DNA of 64,000 bases from Bin18 sp965242795 (lineage in GTDB: Bacteria; Desulfobacterota; Binatia; Bin18). Position 1 is the stretch's first letter. Every line of letters begins with the position of its first letter. Positions 8,700 through 19,172 of this stretch are shown in pieces. The stretch spans positions 1,178,001 through 1,242,000 of the forward strand of contig OZ251505.1 in NCBI GenBank assembly GCA_965242795.1, written 5' to 3'. The notes under the pieces are model-generated. The model saw only the letters and a program-made list of their open reading frames with translations, searched no databases and was not told the DNA's origin. A program made the position numbers and the translations under genes.

Positions 8700-8790
8700 G
8701 GACCGCTCACCTCCCCCTCTCCCTGGCCCTCTCCCACAAGGGGAGAGGGGATGGAAAGACGATGGAGATGATTTCGAACTGATCACTCCC
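8700..8790. repeat. Intergenic hairpin repeat CCCTCTCCC/GGGAGAGGG with TTCGAACTGAT end
   Basis: The gap upstream of mutY carries the inverted pair CCCTCTCCC...GGGGAGAGGGG (about 8711-8748), then GATGATTTCGAACTGAT ending near 8780. The same CT-rich hairpin occurs at about 23110-23145 and 62260-62290, and the same AACTGA end at 23297 and 46948. This looks like half of the element described at 23084-23297. Confidence 0.5.
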
Positions 8791-8879
8791 CGCAGCGGCT
8801 CGCCTTGACTGAAAATCGGAGAGTCACGTAAGCTACCGGCGCATTTCATACCGGAAGCAGGAACGGCGGGATTGTGGTC

Positions 8880-9149
8880 ATGGTGGGGCAGGAAAATCTG
8901 GAGAAGATGATTGCCAAGATCCTCCACCGGCACTGCGAGTTCGGCTGGGCCCACTATTACATCCCGAGCGAAAAATTCCCCAAGCTGGTCGACGAGTTGC
9001 TCAAGGTCGTGCAGCCCGCAGACGAGGCGGGCGAGGACGAACTGGTCAGGCTGTTCCTCGATCTGCGCCGCCATACCTCCGAGCAGGAACGCGTGGAACG
9101 CTTGCTGGCCGACTATCGCGTCCTGCGCCGCGGCGGCGCGACATCCTAG
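8880..9149 (+). CDS. Small protein of unknown function
   Basis: 89 residues from the ATG at 8880 (a GTG two codons earlier is possible). It is soluble, charged and helical-looking: ENLEKMIAKILHRHCEFGW, then a YYIPSEKFPKLVDELLK block and a Glu/Arg-rich C-terminus. I do not recognise a family, but codon use and amino-acid composition match the neighbouring real genes, and it lies just upstream and on the same strand as the glycosyltransferase pair. No membrane segment or metal motif is seen. Confidence 0.6.
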   Translation: MVGQENLEKMIAKILHRHCEFGWAHYYIPSEKFPKLVDELLKVVQPADEAGEDELVRLFLDLRRHTSEQERVERLLADYRVLRRGGATS

Positions 9150-9208
9150 GCCGGTTTCCCGCCCGCGGCACGGACCCCGCGGTGCGGCGTCGTTCGTAGG
9201 CGGAATCC

Positions 9209-11011
9209 ATGCGGCGAGTTCCCATGAGCGAGACGCGGCGGACCCGCCTGATCGCCGCCGGGCTGCTGGCGTTGTGCGTGCTGCTGTACGTTGCCGACCT
9301 CGGCCGGATTCCGCTGTACAACTACGAGGAGTCCAAGGAAGCGCTGCTGGTCTGGGAGATGGTGAACGGCGGCGGCTGGATTCTGCCGCTGCGGAACGGG
9401 GTGGAACAGCCGGTCAAGCCGCCGCTGTTCCACTGGCTGGGCGCCCTGGTTGCGCTCGCCGGAGGCGGGCTGGGCGAGTTCGCGGTGCGCTTCCCTTCCG
9501 CGCTGGCTGCGACCGCGGCGGTGCTGGTGACGTTCCTGTTCGGACGCGCGGTCTGGAGCTGGCGCGTCGGACTGCTGGCTGCGCTGATGTTGGCGACCTG
9601 CCCGGAATGGATGCGCTGGGCGGTCCGCGCGCGCAGCGACATGCTGCTGGTGTTCTTCGTCACCGCGGCGCAATTCCTGTTCTTCCGCGTATTCGAGGAA
9701 CGGGCTACCCGACCGCGCACCCTATATATGCTCTATGCCGCGATCGGCTTGGCGGTGCTGGCCAAGGGACCGCAGGGCGCGCTGCTGCCAGGTCTGGTCG
9801 CGTTGGTCTTTCTGTGGCGCGCGGGAGACCTGGGGCTGTTGAGACACCTGCGGCTCGGGCACGGGGCGGCGATCGTCGCCGGTATTGCGCTGTCGTGGTA
9901 TCTGCCGGCCCTGGTGCAGGGTGGCGGCGAGTTCTTCCAGCGCCAGATTCTGGACGAGAACGTGTTCCGGTTCTTCTCCTCGGACGCGGGCGGACCGAGC
10001 CGCCGTCACAGCCTGTTCTATTACCTGCCGACCGTCTTCGTCGGGACGTTGCCCTGGAGCCTGTTCTTTCCCGCGGTCGCGGTGTTCGCCTTCCGCAGCA
10101 CGGCGTCGGACGACCGGCAGCGCTATCTGGTGTGCTGGCTGGCGGTGGAATTCCTCTTCTTCACCCTCGCCTCGGGCAAGCGCAGCAACTACATCCTGCC
10201 CGCGTATCCCGCGTTGGCGTTGTTGGCCGCGTTGTGGTGGCAGGCGGCGGTGGATCGGCTGCCCGCGGTGTCGCCGCGGGTCAGGCGCGCATGTCGGCGG
10301 GGTGCGCTCGGGCTGGGCGGTTGCGCCGGGATAGCGGTCGCGGCCCTGCTGGCGCACGCAACCGGGGTCTTCGACCTCGCCGCGGCGATTGCGCCGATGC
10401 TGCATCCGCGCGACCGTGCCAACCTGCCGCTGATCTCGCAGAACGTGCAGACCATGTTTCCGGCCGTGGCGATATTGCTCGGGTTGCTGGCCGTGGGGAC
10501 AGGCTGGTTCGTCCGCGCGGCGGGGCGCGACGCCTGGCTGCACGCATTTGGCGCGCTCGCGGTTTCGAGTGCGGCCATCCTATATTTCACGAACGCGATG
10601 TTTCATCCGTTGTTGGCCGGTGAGCGGACGTACAAGCCGTTCATGCTCGGCGTGCGTGCGACCGTCCGGGACGCGCCGTTGTATTTCTATGGGGACGCAT
10701 CGGACTACGGCGCCATCTTCTATGCCGACCGCCGCGTCCCGGATCTGCCCGAGCCCGGCCTCCTCGAGCCCGGTGACGACGGCGTCTATCTCCTGGTGCG
10801 CGAGGGGGATTGGCCGCAATTTTCCGAACGTCATCCGCACGCCCGACGGCTGGGAATCAGCCGGGGTAAAGGCCCGCACAAGCGGCACCGGCTCGTCCTG
10901 GCCGCGGCGCTACGTCCGCCGGCGGGGTCGGGCGACGGCACGGCAGCCGTGGCGTCCGACCTGCCGCCTTCCGGCCCGGTCCGGCAATCCGGCGTGGACG
11001 GCGCAATCTAG
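9209..11011 (+). CDS. ArnT/PMT-family glycosyltransferase (polyprenyl-phosphate sugar dependent)
   Basis: 600 residues, integral membrane GT-C fold. About 11-13 hydrophobic segments fill residues 14-450, ending in a soluble periplasmic domain. The first periplasmic loop carries YNYEESKEALLVWEM followed by KPPLFHW, the acidic/KPP pattern of the ArnT-like (PF13231/PF02366) family that moves a sugar from a lipid-phosphate carrier to lipid A or protein. A further RARSDMLLVFF and a LAKGPQG loop agree. A second ATG five codons in (9224) could be the start. It is followed 27 bases later by a paralogue. Donor and acceptor cannot be told from sequence. Confidence 0.8.
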   Translation: MRRVPMSETRRTRLIAAGLLALCVLLYVADLGRIPLYNYEESKEALLVWEMVNGGGWILPLRNGVEQPVKPPLFHWLGALVALAGGGLGEFAVRFPSALAATAAVLVTFLFGRAVWSWRVGLLAALMLATCPEWMRWAVRARSDMLLVFFVTAAQFLFFRVFEERATRPRTLYMLYAAIGLAVLAKGPQGALLPGLVALVFLWRAGDLGLLRHLRLGHGAAIVAGIALSWYLPALVQGGGEFFQRQILDENVFRFFSSDAGGPSRRHSLFYYLPTVFVGTLPWSLFFPAVAVFAFRSTASDDRQRYLVCWLAVEFLFFTLASGKRSNYILPAYPALALLAALWWQAAVDRLPAVSPRVRRACRRGALGLGGCAGIAVAALLAHATGVFDLAAAIAPMLHPRDRANLPLISQNVQTMFPAVAILLGLLAVGTGWFVRAAGRDAWLHAFGALAVSSAAILYFTNAMFHPLLAGERTYKPFMLGVRATVRDAPLYFYGDASDYGAIFYADRRVPDLPEPGLLEPGDDGVYLLVREGDWPQFSERHPHARRLGISRGKGPHKRHRLVLAAALRPPAGSGDGTAAVASDLPPSGPVRQSGVDGAI

Positions 11012-11038
11012 CCGCACCGGCGTTTCACGGGGCTTCTC

Positions 11039-12844
11039 TTGCAATCACACGAACGTATCGCCGGCGTCGGCGTAGTGCTGTTCTGCGCTCTGCTGTTCGT
11101 GTGGGGTCTGGGCGACGTGCCCTTCTACACCAAGGGCCAGCCGCGTGAAGCGACCGTGGTGTGGGAGATGTACCACACGGGCGAGTGGGTGCTGCCGCTG
11201 CGCAACGGCCACATCATCCCGTCGAAACCGCCGTTGTTCCACTGGCTGGGTGCGCTGGCGTCCATCGCCGCGGGCCGGCTCGACGAGTTCACGATCCGTC
11301 TGCCTTCCGCGCTCTTGGCCCTGCTGGGCGTCTTCCTGACCTATCGCGCCGCGGCCGCGGTGTGGGGCGTCGAGGCGGGGCTGGTCGCCGGGCTGATTCT
11401 GGCGACGAGTTTCGAGTGGGTCCGCGCCGCAACCGGGGCGCGCGTGGACATGACGCTGGCGTTCTTCATGGTCGCCGCGCTGCTGGCCTTCTGGTCGGGC
11501 TACCGCGGCAAGGGCTTCGACTGGCCGCACGTCTTCGGTTTCTTCGGTTTGGCCGGCTTGGCGACCCTGACCAAAGGCCCGGTGGGCGGCGTGCTGCCCG
11601 GACTGGTCGTCGGCGTCTTTCTGCTGGTCAGAAGAGATCTGGGATTCCTGGGCCGCATGCGGCCGTTCAGCGGCGGCTTGCTGTACCTGTGCGTGGCAGG
11701 CTCGTGGTACGCGCTGGCGTTGTGGCAGGGCGGCGAGGCGTTCTTCGAGAAGCAGATCATGAAGGAGAACGTGCTGCGGTTCGTGGCGAGCGAGTCGGGC
11801 GGCGCCGGCCACGTCCACCCCTTCTATTACTTCCTGCCCAACCTGTTCATGGGTATGGCGCCGTGGAGCTTCTTCTTTCCGCCGCTGGTCTATTTTCTGT
11901 ATCGGTTCCGCGGACGCTGGGCACGGCAGGAGTTCCTGTTTCCGATCGTGTGGTTCGCAACGGTTCTGGTGTTCTATTCGGCCTCCGACAGCAAGCGCAG
12001 CGTGTACATCCTGCCGCTGTATCCGGCCGCGGCCCTGCTGCTCGGGGCGTGGTGGCAGGCGTTGCGGCAGGGCGAAATCGCATTGCCGCGCGGCTTCGTC
12101 CGGCTCATTCGCACGGCGGGGTACGTCAGCGCCGCCGTCATCGGTCTCGCCATGCTCGGCGTCGCGGCCCAGGCCGGCGGCCTCGATCCGCTCGGTACGG
12201 TCCGACCGTTCCTGCACCCCAAGGATCAGAGCAATCTGCCCTTCTTCACCAGTGTCGTATCCGACCATTCCACAGCGTTCGCGAGTTGGTTCCTCGGCGT
12301 CGGCGGCGCCATGATCGCCTTGATCCACGGGCTGCGCGTACAGGCGTGGGGCCGTGTATTCGGCGCGCTGGTGATCTTCACGACGAGTATGTTCCTGCTC
12401 GTGAACCACGTCATCCAGCCGACCATCGCCGCGGCGCGCACGTATCGGCCATTCATGGCGCGCGTCGTCGAGACGGTCGGCTCGGAACCGCTGTTCTTCT
12501 ACCGCTGTTTCGACAGCGGCGCGTTGTACTACGCCGACCGGCGCATTCCGTTCTACTCGCCTGCGATCACCCCGACGGAGCCGTATTACGTCCTAGCCTG
12601 GGAACAAGAGTGGGAGCGCCTGCGCCGCCTCGACGAGGAGACCAAGCCAACGGCTGCCCAAGAGAACGGAACGAAAACCGATTCCTACGGTGCCTATGAA
12701 GCACGCTTGCAACTGCTCGACACCAGTGAAGGGACGGGGCCGAAAGGGCGTAAGCGACTCACGCTGATCGAAGTCCCGGCCGGCCGAGCCTTGCCGCCCT
12801 GGTCGGACGATGAGCAGGGGCGCATCAAGCGGGACGCGATGTGA
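11039..12844 (+). CDS. ArnT/PMT-family glycosyltransferase, paralogue of the upstream gene
   Basis: 601 residues with the same layout as its neighbour: first loop FYTKGQPREATVVWEM, then KPPLFHWLGA, ARVDMTLAFF and LTKGPVGG, about 12 membrane segments and a soluble C-terminal part. The two genes are clearly a tandem duplication that has diverged; the acidic EES of the first copy is QPRE here, so donor or acceptor may differ. Translation appears to start at TTG (11039), because no ATG or GTG precedes the first membrane segment. It is probably cotranscribed with the first copy and acts at the periplasmic face of the inner membrane. Confidence 0.8.
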   Translation: MQSHERIAGVGVVLFCALLFVWGLGDVPFYTKGQPREATVVWEMYHTGEWVLPLRNGHIIPSKPPLFHWLGALASIAAGRLDEFTIRLPSALLALLGVFLTYRAAAAVWGVEAGLVAGLILATSFEWVRAATGARVDMTLAFFMVAALLAFWSGYRGKGFDWPHVFGFFGLAGLATLTKGPVGGVLPGLVVGVFLLVRRDLGFLGRMRPFSGGLLYLCVAGSWYALALWQGGEAFFEKQIMKENVLRFVASESGGAGHVHPFYYFLPNLFMGMAPWSFFFPPLVYFLYRFRGRWARQEFLFPIVWFATVLVFYSASDSKRSVYILPLYPAAALLLGAWWQALRQGEIALPRGFVRLIRTAGYVSAAVIGLAMLGVAAQAGGLDPLGTVRPFLHPKDQSNLPFFTSVVSDHSTAFASWFLGVGGAMIALIHGLRVQAWGRVFGALVIFTTSMFLLVNHVIQPTIAAARTYRPFMARVVETVGSEPLFFYRCFDSGALYYADRRIPFYSPAITPTEPYYVLAWEQEWERLRRLDEETKPTAAQENGTKTDSYGAYEARLQLLDTSEGTGPKGRKRLTLIEVPAGRALPPWSDDEQGRIKRDAM

Positions 12845-12889
12845 CGGGAGATGCAAAACCGTCCGAGGATAATGTCGGGTTAGATTCTA

Positions 12890-13300
12890 CTAGTCGGGTC
12901 TCCGTGACCGAACAAGCTCGATTGTCGTCCGATGGCCGGGCACCGCGGCCAACCGAGCGTCACAAGTCAGCAGCGACGCGGAAAGCGCCTCGGCAAGTGC
13001 AATATAGGCAGCATCATAAGCGGTAGCATTGTGGCGAAGTGTCCAAATACGCGGCAGAAAAAGGTCATGCGGATAACGAACGATCGGAAAATCGCCCAAG
13101 TCGGCCACTGCCTGTCTTCCCCGTAGCGGTGTCATCTCGCCGACGGAGACGTACCGCCGCAGAGTTTGTACGACCTCGAGATCGAGCAGATGGGGCGCGT
13201 GCAGAGACTCCCCCATCCCAAGAAGCCGGTCTTCGATATGGGATGCCCCAAGCTCCCCCAAAAGCACGGGGAGGATTGCCGAAGCATCGACGACGATCAC
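12890..13300 (-). CDS. vapC: PIN-domain toxin, VapC family
   Basis: 136 residues. PIN-domain ribonucleases cleave tRNA or other RNA and are neutralised by the paired antitoxin. All four acidic active-site positions are visible: Asp5 in IVVDASAIL, Glu42 in LLDLEVVQ, Asp96 in AYDAAYIALAE and Asp114 in TCDARLA. The GTG start at 13298-13300 overlaps the stop of the antitoxin gene (GTGA), so the two are translationally coupled. The open frame continues upstream through vapB in another frame, without meaning. It appears intact, unlike several other toxins in this window. Confidence 0.88.
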   Translation of the reverse strand: MIVVDASAILPVLLGELGASHIEDRLLGMGESLHAPHLLDLEVVQTLRRYVSVGEMTPLRGRQAVADLGDFPIVRYPHDLFLPRIWTLRHNATAYDAAYIALAEALSASLLTCDARLAAVPGHRTTIELVRSRRPD

Positions 13301-13527
13301 AATGCGTCCCGTTCTTCCCGGACCATTCGGGCAGACGAACGAGTCGGACGGACCGAAGTTCGAGAGCGGAGTCGACGGCGCAATTCTTCGACGGTCGGAT
13401 ACTCGGCGCAGCGACGTAATTCCGCGATCAGATAGTCGGATAACGACTTCTCCGCCAGAACGGCCCTGGACTTGAGCACTTTGTGAAGCTCGTCGGGAAC
13501 GTTCCGCAACTGGATCATTTTCGGCAT
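13297..13527 (-). CDS. vapB: VapB-type antitoxin, FitA-like ribbon-helix-helix
   Basis: 76 residues. MPKMIQLRNVPDELHKVLKS is the characteristic N-terminus of FitA-like RHH antitoxins (beta strand IQLRNVP, then two helices), followed by KSLSDYLIAELRR and an Arg-rich toxin-binding tail. The ATG at 13525-13527 is preceded by a good AGGAGG about 10 bases upstream, which selects this start over a 22-codon longer frame. It is probably autoregulatory, binding its own promoter with VapC. Confidence 0.85.
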   Translation of the reverse strand: MPKMIQLRNVPDELHKVLKSRAVLAEKSLSDYLIAELRRCAEYPTVEELRRRLRSRTSVRPTRSSARMVREERDAL

Positions 13528-13618
13528 GTAAGCGCCCTCCTTTTGTCCTCTGGCCGCATATCGGGTCGTAGGAACACTCCACACGGAATCCATGGTGCAA
13601 CGTTCATCGGAAACCGTT

Positions 13619-13944
13619 TCATGCGTCGAGCAAACGCGGGCTCAAAAGGGTCCGCATGTCCCTACGACCATCTGCAATCAGATATATGTATATTCTCTCG
13701 CCCCTGACGCGATACACGATGCGGTACGGTTTTAAGGATGATCTCTCTGAATTCCCGGACGCCGAGTCGCAAAAGTTTCTTCGGGTATGAACCGCGCTCC
13801 GGCATGTCGCAGAGACTGAGAAACCCATCTTCTATTTTGCCGAGAATACGTTGGCCGTTTGTGCAGAGTCCGTCGCCGTAAGATAATCGTCAATCTCCTC
13901 AAGGTCACGCAGGGCAGCATTCGTCAGAGAGATTTTTAGCTCAT
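13619..13944 (-). pseudogene. RelE/ParE-type toxin, inactivated by three frameshifts
   Basis: Reading the three frames in turn reconstructs a ParE toxin: ELKISLTNAALRDLEEIDDY, then RILGKIEDGFLSLCDMPERG and LGVREFREIILK, then PYRIVYRVRGERIYIYLIAD ending GRRDM. The breaks fall at about 13940 (the ATG that overlaps the antitoxin stop runs into TAA after two codons; ATGAAG would restore it), about 13850 (AACGT where AACCGT is expected) and 13730-13733 (one extra A on the coding strand). Each is a single-base change in a short homopolymer. The antitoxin next to it is intact. No functional toxin can be made from this copy. Confidence 0.82.
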
Positions 13945-14219
13945 GTTCGCCGCTTCCGCCGCTGCTGGACATGACGGATTGCCGATTCCGCGGATGTCAC
14001 CTTTCCTTGTTCGATTTCGCGATCACCGAGTGCCAGAATTTTGAGCAGGGCGAGCGTTCCCTCGGTCAGTTCGTAACTCTCGATGTCCTGCACTACGATT
14101 TCGGCTTCGCCGTTTTGGGTGATAATCATAGGTTGCTTTTGCTCATTCAATTGGCGAATCACCTCCGCAGCATGTGCCTTGAGATAGCTGATAGGTTTTA
14201 TCTGAGAAGCAAGTTTCAT
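13941..14219 (-). CDS. Phd/YefM-family antitoxin
   Basis: 92 residues. The N-terminal Phd/YefM DNA-binding and dimer domain reads ISYLKAHAAEVIRQLNEQ, followed by PMIITQNGEAEIVVQDIESY, the family core. The C-terminal tail is basic. An AAGGA sits 8-12 bases before the ATG. It overlaps the remains of its ParE partner by four bases (ATGA). With the toxin dead it is an orphan antitoxin, which could still repress its own promoter or protect against related toxins elsewhere in the genome. Confidence 0.85.
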   Translation of the reverse strand: MKLASQIKPISYLKAHAAEVIRQLNEQKQPMIITQNGEAEIVVQDIESYELTEGTLALLKILALGDREIEQGKVTSAESAIRHVQQRRKRRT

Positions 14220-14335
14220 GGCGGAATCCTTTGCGGCAAAACTTTGGAAACGGCTGAATGTGGTCCTGATTCAGTCCGATTGTCAAGTCTGTGAACGATT
14301 CGACGCCGTTCCCCAGTTCCGGGGCTTCGAGTGAC

Positions 14336-14367
14336 AAAAAAGGGCGGGTCGCTTCGGACCCACCCTT
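14336..14367 (-). terminator. Rho-independent terminator of hppA
   Basis: On the minus strand, AAGGGTGGGTC, loop CGAAGC, then GACCCGCCCTT is followed directly by a run of T. This 11-base stem (one G-T pair) with a U tract lies about 25 bases after the hppA stop, the expected place. Confidence 0.85.
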
Positions 14368-14391
14368 GGAATAGAACAGTGAAAAGAACCG

Positions 14392-16467
<2,076 letters not shown>

Positions 16468-16709
16468 GTTGCTGTCTGCCCTCCTGGTTAGAAGTCCTGG
16501 ACGGTGGCCCGTGAGGGGCCGGGAACGTGCGGGGGAACCCCCGTCACGGCACGCGGGAAAATAAACGCTTCACCCACAAGAGTAAAGCGCCGCCCCTCTC
16601 CTGCCCATCGACAGGCTGAGGGGGTCGGAGGAAAAAAGAGCCTTCCTTTTGGCGCCCTCTCCCCATCCTTGAGCCTGTCGAAAGGCCGGGAGAGGCGGAC
16701 GGAACGGGG
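16468..16709. repeat. Short gap with TTCGAC-family hemi-units
   Basis: Contains a pair of inverted hemi-units, ATCGACAGGCTGAGGG (about 16608-16623) and CCTTGAGCCTGTCGAAAGG (16667-16685), separated by a purine-rich spacer. It lies just 3' of the CoA-transferase-like beta gene and upstream of hppA. No gene is seen. Confidence 0.5.
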
Positions 16710-17501
16710 CTACATCCTTCGCAACCGGCCGCCGGGATCTACGCGCGTGCGCAGCACGTGCAGTTCCTCGTCCGTCGGCGCTTCGATGACGGGCGTCTCC
16801 GGCAGCCGCCGGAGGGGAAAACCGGTCCGCGCCTGCACTTCGTCCGGGGTCACGCCCGGATGGATGGAACGCAGGCGGAGGTGTTTGTCCTCGTCGTCGA
16901 AGTCCATGACGCCCAGTGGGGTGACGCAATACTTCGGTCCGCCCCCGGGCAGGCCCAGCTTCTTGCGTGCATCCGCGCCGCCGTCACCCCAGCCGACCGT
17001 GCTCCGGTAATCGCAGCGTTCGACGAAGATGCGCGGCGTGTGCGAATTCAGCACGATGTAGTAACGGCCGACGTGCGTGCTAAGCGTCGGCGTGCCGACC
17101 GAACCCGGACCGCGGAAACGCAGCTTGGCGTAGTCCGATCCGACTCCTATCAGGTTGGTGTTCCCGTGCGGGTCCACCTGCACCCCGCCGATGAAGAAGA
17201 CCCGCTTCCGCCAGTGCCTGACGTCCGTGAAACGGTGCCCCGTGTCGCTGTACGACTCGGCCCAGCGCACGACGCGGTGGTCCCAGGCGAACGCCGGCAG
17301 CGGCAGGTTGTGCAGGTGCGCCACGTTCATGCGCGTGCCGAAGAAGATCAGGTCCATGTTCGGGCCGTGCATGAGATGAGCTAGGCGCACCGCCGCCTCA
17401 ACGACCGGCATGGCGACGCCAACCATCAGGTGTTCCTCGTCCTTCAGGTCGCGTGCCAGGAAGACGGCCATCAGTTCCTGGGCGGAAACGTCGCTAGGCA
17501 T
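16710..17501 (-). CDS. CoA-transferase family I beta subunit; lacks the usual catalytic Glu (IpdB-like)
   Basis: 263 residues, family I CoA-transferase beta-type fold (glutaconate CoA-transferase B / IpdB-like): GGVQVDPHGNTNLIGVG, then GPGSVGTPTLSTHVGRYY and VTPLGVMDFD. In true CoA-transferases a catalytic Glu sits in an ESG-type loop; the aligned place here reads DLIFFGTRMN, with no Glu. Mycobacterial IpdAB shares this loss and acts as a ring-opening hydrolase in steroid breakdown. The partner alpha subunit is 26 bases upstream on the same strand. Substrate is unknown; no steroid genes are nearby. Confidence 0.72.
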   Translation of the reverse strand: MPSDVSAQELMAVFLARDLKDEEHLMVGVAMPVVEAAVRLAHLMHGPNMDLIFFGTRMNVAHLHNLPLPAFAWDHRVVRWAESYSDTGHRFTDVRHWRKRVFFIGGVQVDPHGNTNLIGVGSDYAKLRFRGPGSVGTPTLSTHVGRYYIVLNSHTPRIFVERCDYRSTVGWGDGGADARKKLGLPGGGPKYCVTPLGVMDFDDEDKHLRLRSIHPGVTPDEVQARTGFPLRRLPETPVIEAPTDEELHVLRTRVDPGGRLRRM

Positions 17502-17527
17502 GGGTGCGTCTTTCGCAATGCGTGCAG

Positions 17528-18409
17528 CTAGTATTCGTGCAGTTCCAGCAGTCGGCGGATGCCGACGCGTTCCAGATAATCAGCATGGGTGGCGGGTTCG
17601 CGGCAGTAGCGGGCGAGGTAGGCGTCGAGCGCCGTAGCATCACCCCCTGCCGCGGCCGTTGAGGCGTCCAGATACGTCTTGAGGTGGGCGTTGTCCTGTA
17701 CGTAGTAACCGCGGCTGTAGAATGGATGCGCGCCGTACGGAACGCGCACGACCGCGTCCGCCCCGGCAATCGTCGTGGCCCACGGGTCCTTGCGGATTTC
17801 CTCGTTGGCGACCACTTTTTCCACCTGGACGATGGTGCGGTCCGCGGCGCGCTGCATGAACAGGTCGAGCCAGCCGGGGCCGCCGACGTGCTGTACGTTG
17901 CCGTACGCGTCGGACGCCGCGGCGTGCAGAATCGCCACGTCCGGTTTGGTCGGCGGCACGGCCAGCAGGGTTTCGCCGCTGATCGGGTCCTGAAAGACCT
18001 TGAGGTCGGGATTCACGTCCGGCAGCGACGTGCCGACCCCACCCCGCCACGGCAGGAACGGGAGCCCCTGCGCCGCGGCGTCGAGACTCGAAGTCACGAT
18101 CCCTTCCTCGCATTCCCAGACCTGGATGTCGCCGCGCTGAGCCGCGGCACGGAACGCGGGCGCGACCGGCACGCCGAACCCGCCACCGGCGTAATAGCTG
18201 ACGACTTTCCTGACACAGCCGGCCGCGATCAGCATGTCGAGCGACAGCCCGACGTCGACGACGGTCAGGTCCTTCACTCCGCGGCGGATGATCTGGCGCA
18301 GCAACGCCATAGGCGTCGGCGAACCGACGGCCAGTGTCAAGCCGTCTTCGATCCAGCCCGCGGCCGCGACTTCGTCGATGACGCGCGACTCGCGCTGTCC
18401 CGGTTCCAC
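17528..18409 (-). CDS. CoA-transferase family I alpha subunit (IpdA-like)
   Basis: 293 residues. It resembles GctA/IpdA: GLTLAVGSPTPMALLRQIIR, DLTVVDVGLSLDML, then WECEEGIVTSSLDAAAQGLP and FLPWRGGVGTSLP, followed by HAAASDAYGNVQ. The Glu in the EEGI segment lines up with the Glu of IpdA that is reported to be needed for ring hydrolysis. With the beta gene downstream it should form a heterodimer or heterotetramer in the cytoplasm acting on a CoA thioester. It could be a CoA-transferase with unusual geometry; the pair of features (Glu kept here, lost in beta) favours an IpdAB-like hydrolase. Confidence 0.75.
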   Translation of the reverse strand: MEPGQRESRVIDEVAAAGWIEDGLTLAVGSPTPMALLRQIIRRGVKDLTVVDVGLSLDMLIAAGCVRKVVSYYAGGGFGVPVAPAFRAAAQRGDIQVWECEEGIVTSSLDAAAQGLPFLPWRGGVGTSLPDVNPDLKVFQDPISGETLLAVPPTKPDVAILHAAASDAYGNVQHVGGPGWLDLFMQRAADRTIVQVEKVVANEEIRKDPWATTIAGADAVVRVPYGAHPFYSRGYYVQDNAHLKTYLDASTAAAGGDATALDAYLARYCREPATHADYLERVGIRRLLELHEY

Positions 18410-18469
18410 GGCGGCCCCTTGCGTATCGGCCCTCTGGAAGGAAGAACGAACCGAAAAATTATGGGGGGA

Positions 18470-18772
18470 TTAGGCGGCGCGGCGGCCCGTAATGGACTCG
18501 CGCAGCCCTTCGAGCAAGCCCTCGAGCTTCGCCATCCGTTCACGAAGCTCGGACGACTGGGTGTTCATGTGGGTCTCGACATCGGAGAACCTCGTCTCCA
18601 TGCGGGTTTCGACCTCAGAGATACGGGTCTCAACCCTAGATATGCGCGCCTCGACATCGGAGAGCCTACCGTCAATCCGGGTCTCAAGACGATTGATGTC
18701 CTGACGCAGCCAAGCGAACAGACCCACGATCAAGGCCGCCAATCCTATGAAACCACCGATTTCGATTGTCAT
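18470..18772 (-). CDS. Small membrane-anchored coiled-coil protein, copy 1
   Basis: 100 residues. One N-terminal membrane helix (GGFIGLAALIVGLFAWL, 6-22) is followed by a long coiled coil built of near-repeats of seven and eleven residues (RLSDV-EARISRV-ETRISEV-ETRMETRFSDV), ending LRESITGRRAA. It is almost identical at both ends to the next gene (18874-19122) but carries an extra 18 residues in the coil. The start is the ATG at 18770-18772 shared by both copies. No family name can be given with confidence; short anchored coiled-coil proteins of this type are often of unknown role. Confidence 0.72.
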   Translation of the reverse strand: MTIEIGGFIGLAALIVGLFAWLRQDINRLETRIDGRLSDVEARISRVETRISEVETRMETRFSDVETHMNTQSSELRERMAKLEGLLEGLRESITGRRAA

Positions 18773-18873
18773 GTTCCCCCCTGTGCCATGTTGTCCGATG
18801 GCGCGCAAGCTGCCTCTGCTACTGCATGGAGCTATATCTCCAACCCCTGACGACGGACACAGTGGAAGAAAGC

Positions 18874-19122
18874 CTAGGCGGCACGGCGGCCCGTGATGGA
18901 CTCGCGCAGCCCTTCGAGCAACCCTTCCAGCTTCGCCATCCGCTCCCGAAGTTCGGACGACTGGGTGTTCATCTGGGTCTCGACCTCGGAGATACGGGTT
19001 TCAACGTCGGAGAACCTCGTGTCCATCCGGGTCTCAAGACGATTGATGTCCTGACGCAGCCACGCGAACAAGCCCACGATCAAGGCCGCTAACACGAGGA
19101 ACCCGCCGATTTCGATTGTCAT
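18874..19122 (-). CDS. Small membrane-anchored coiled-coil protein, copy 2
   Basis: 82 residues, a tandem paralogue of the preceding entry: the same membrane helix (MTIEIGGFLVLAALIVGLFA) and the same tail (MAKLEGLLEGLRESITGRR), with a shorter coil RFSDV-ETRISEV-ETQMNTQ. The length difference of 18 residues equals one heptad plus one hendecad, so the copies differ by whole coiled-coil units and stay in register. The start at 19120-19122 has the same upstream context as copy 1, showing that promoter-proximal sequence was duplicated too. Confidence 0.72.
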   Translation of the reverse strand: MTIEIGGFLVLAALIVGLFAWLRQDINRLETRMDTRFSDVETRISEVETQMNTQSSELRERMAKLEGLLEGLRESITGRRAA

Positions 19123-19172
19123 GTTTCCCCCTATGCCATGCCGCCTGATGACGTGCAAGCCGCGGCAGGCTG

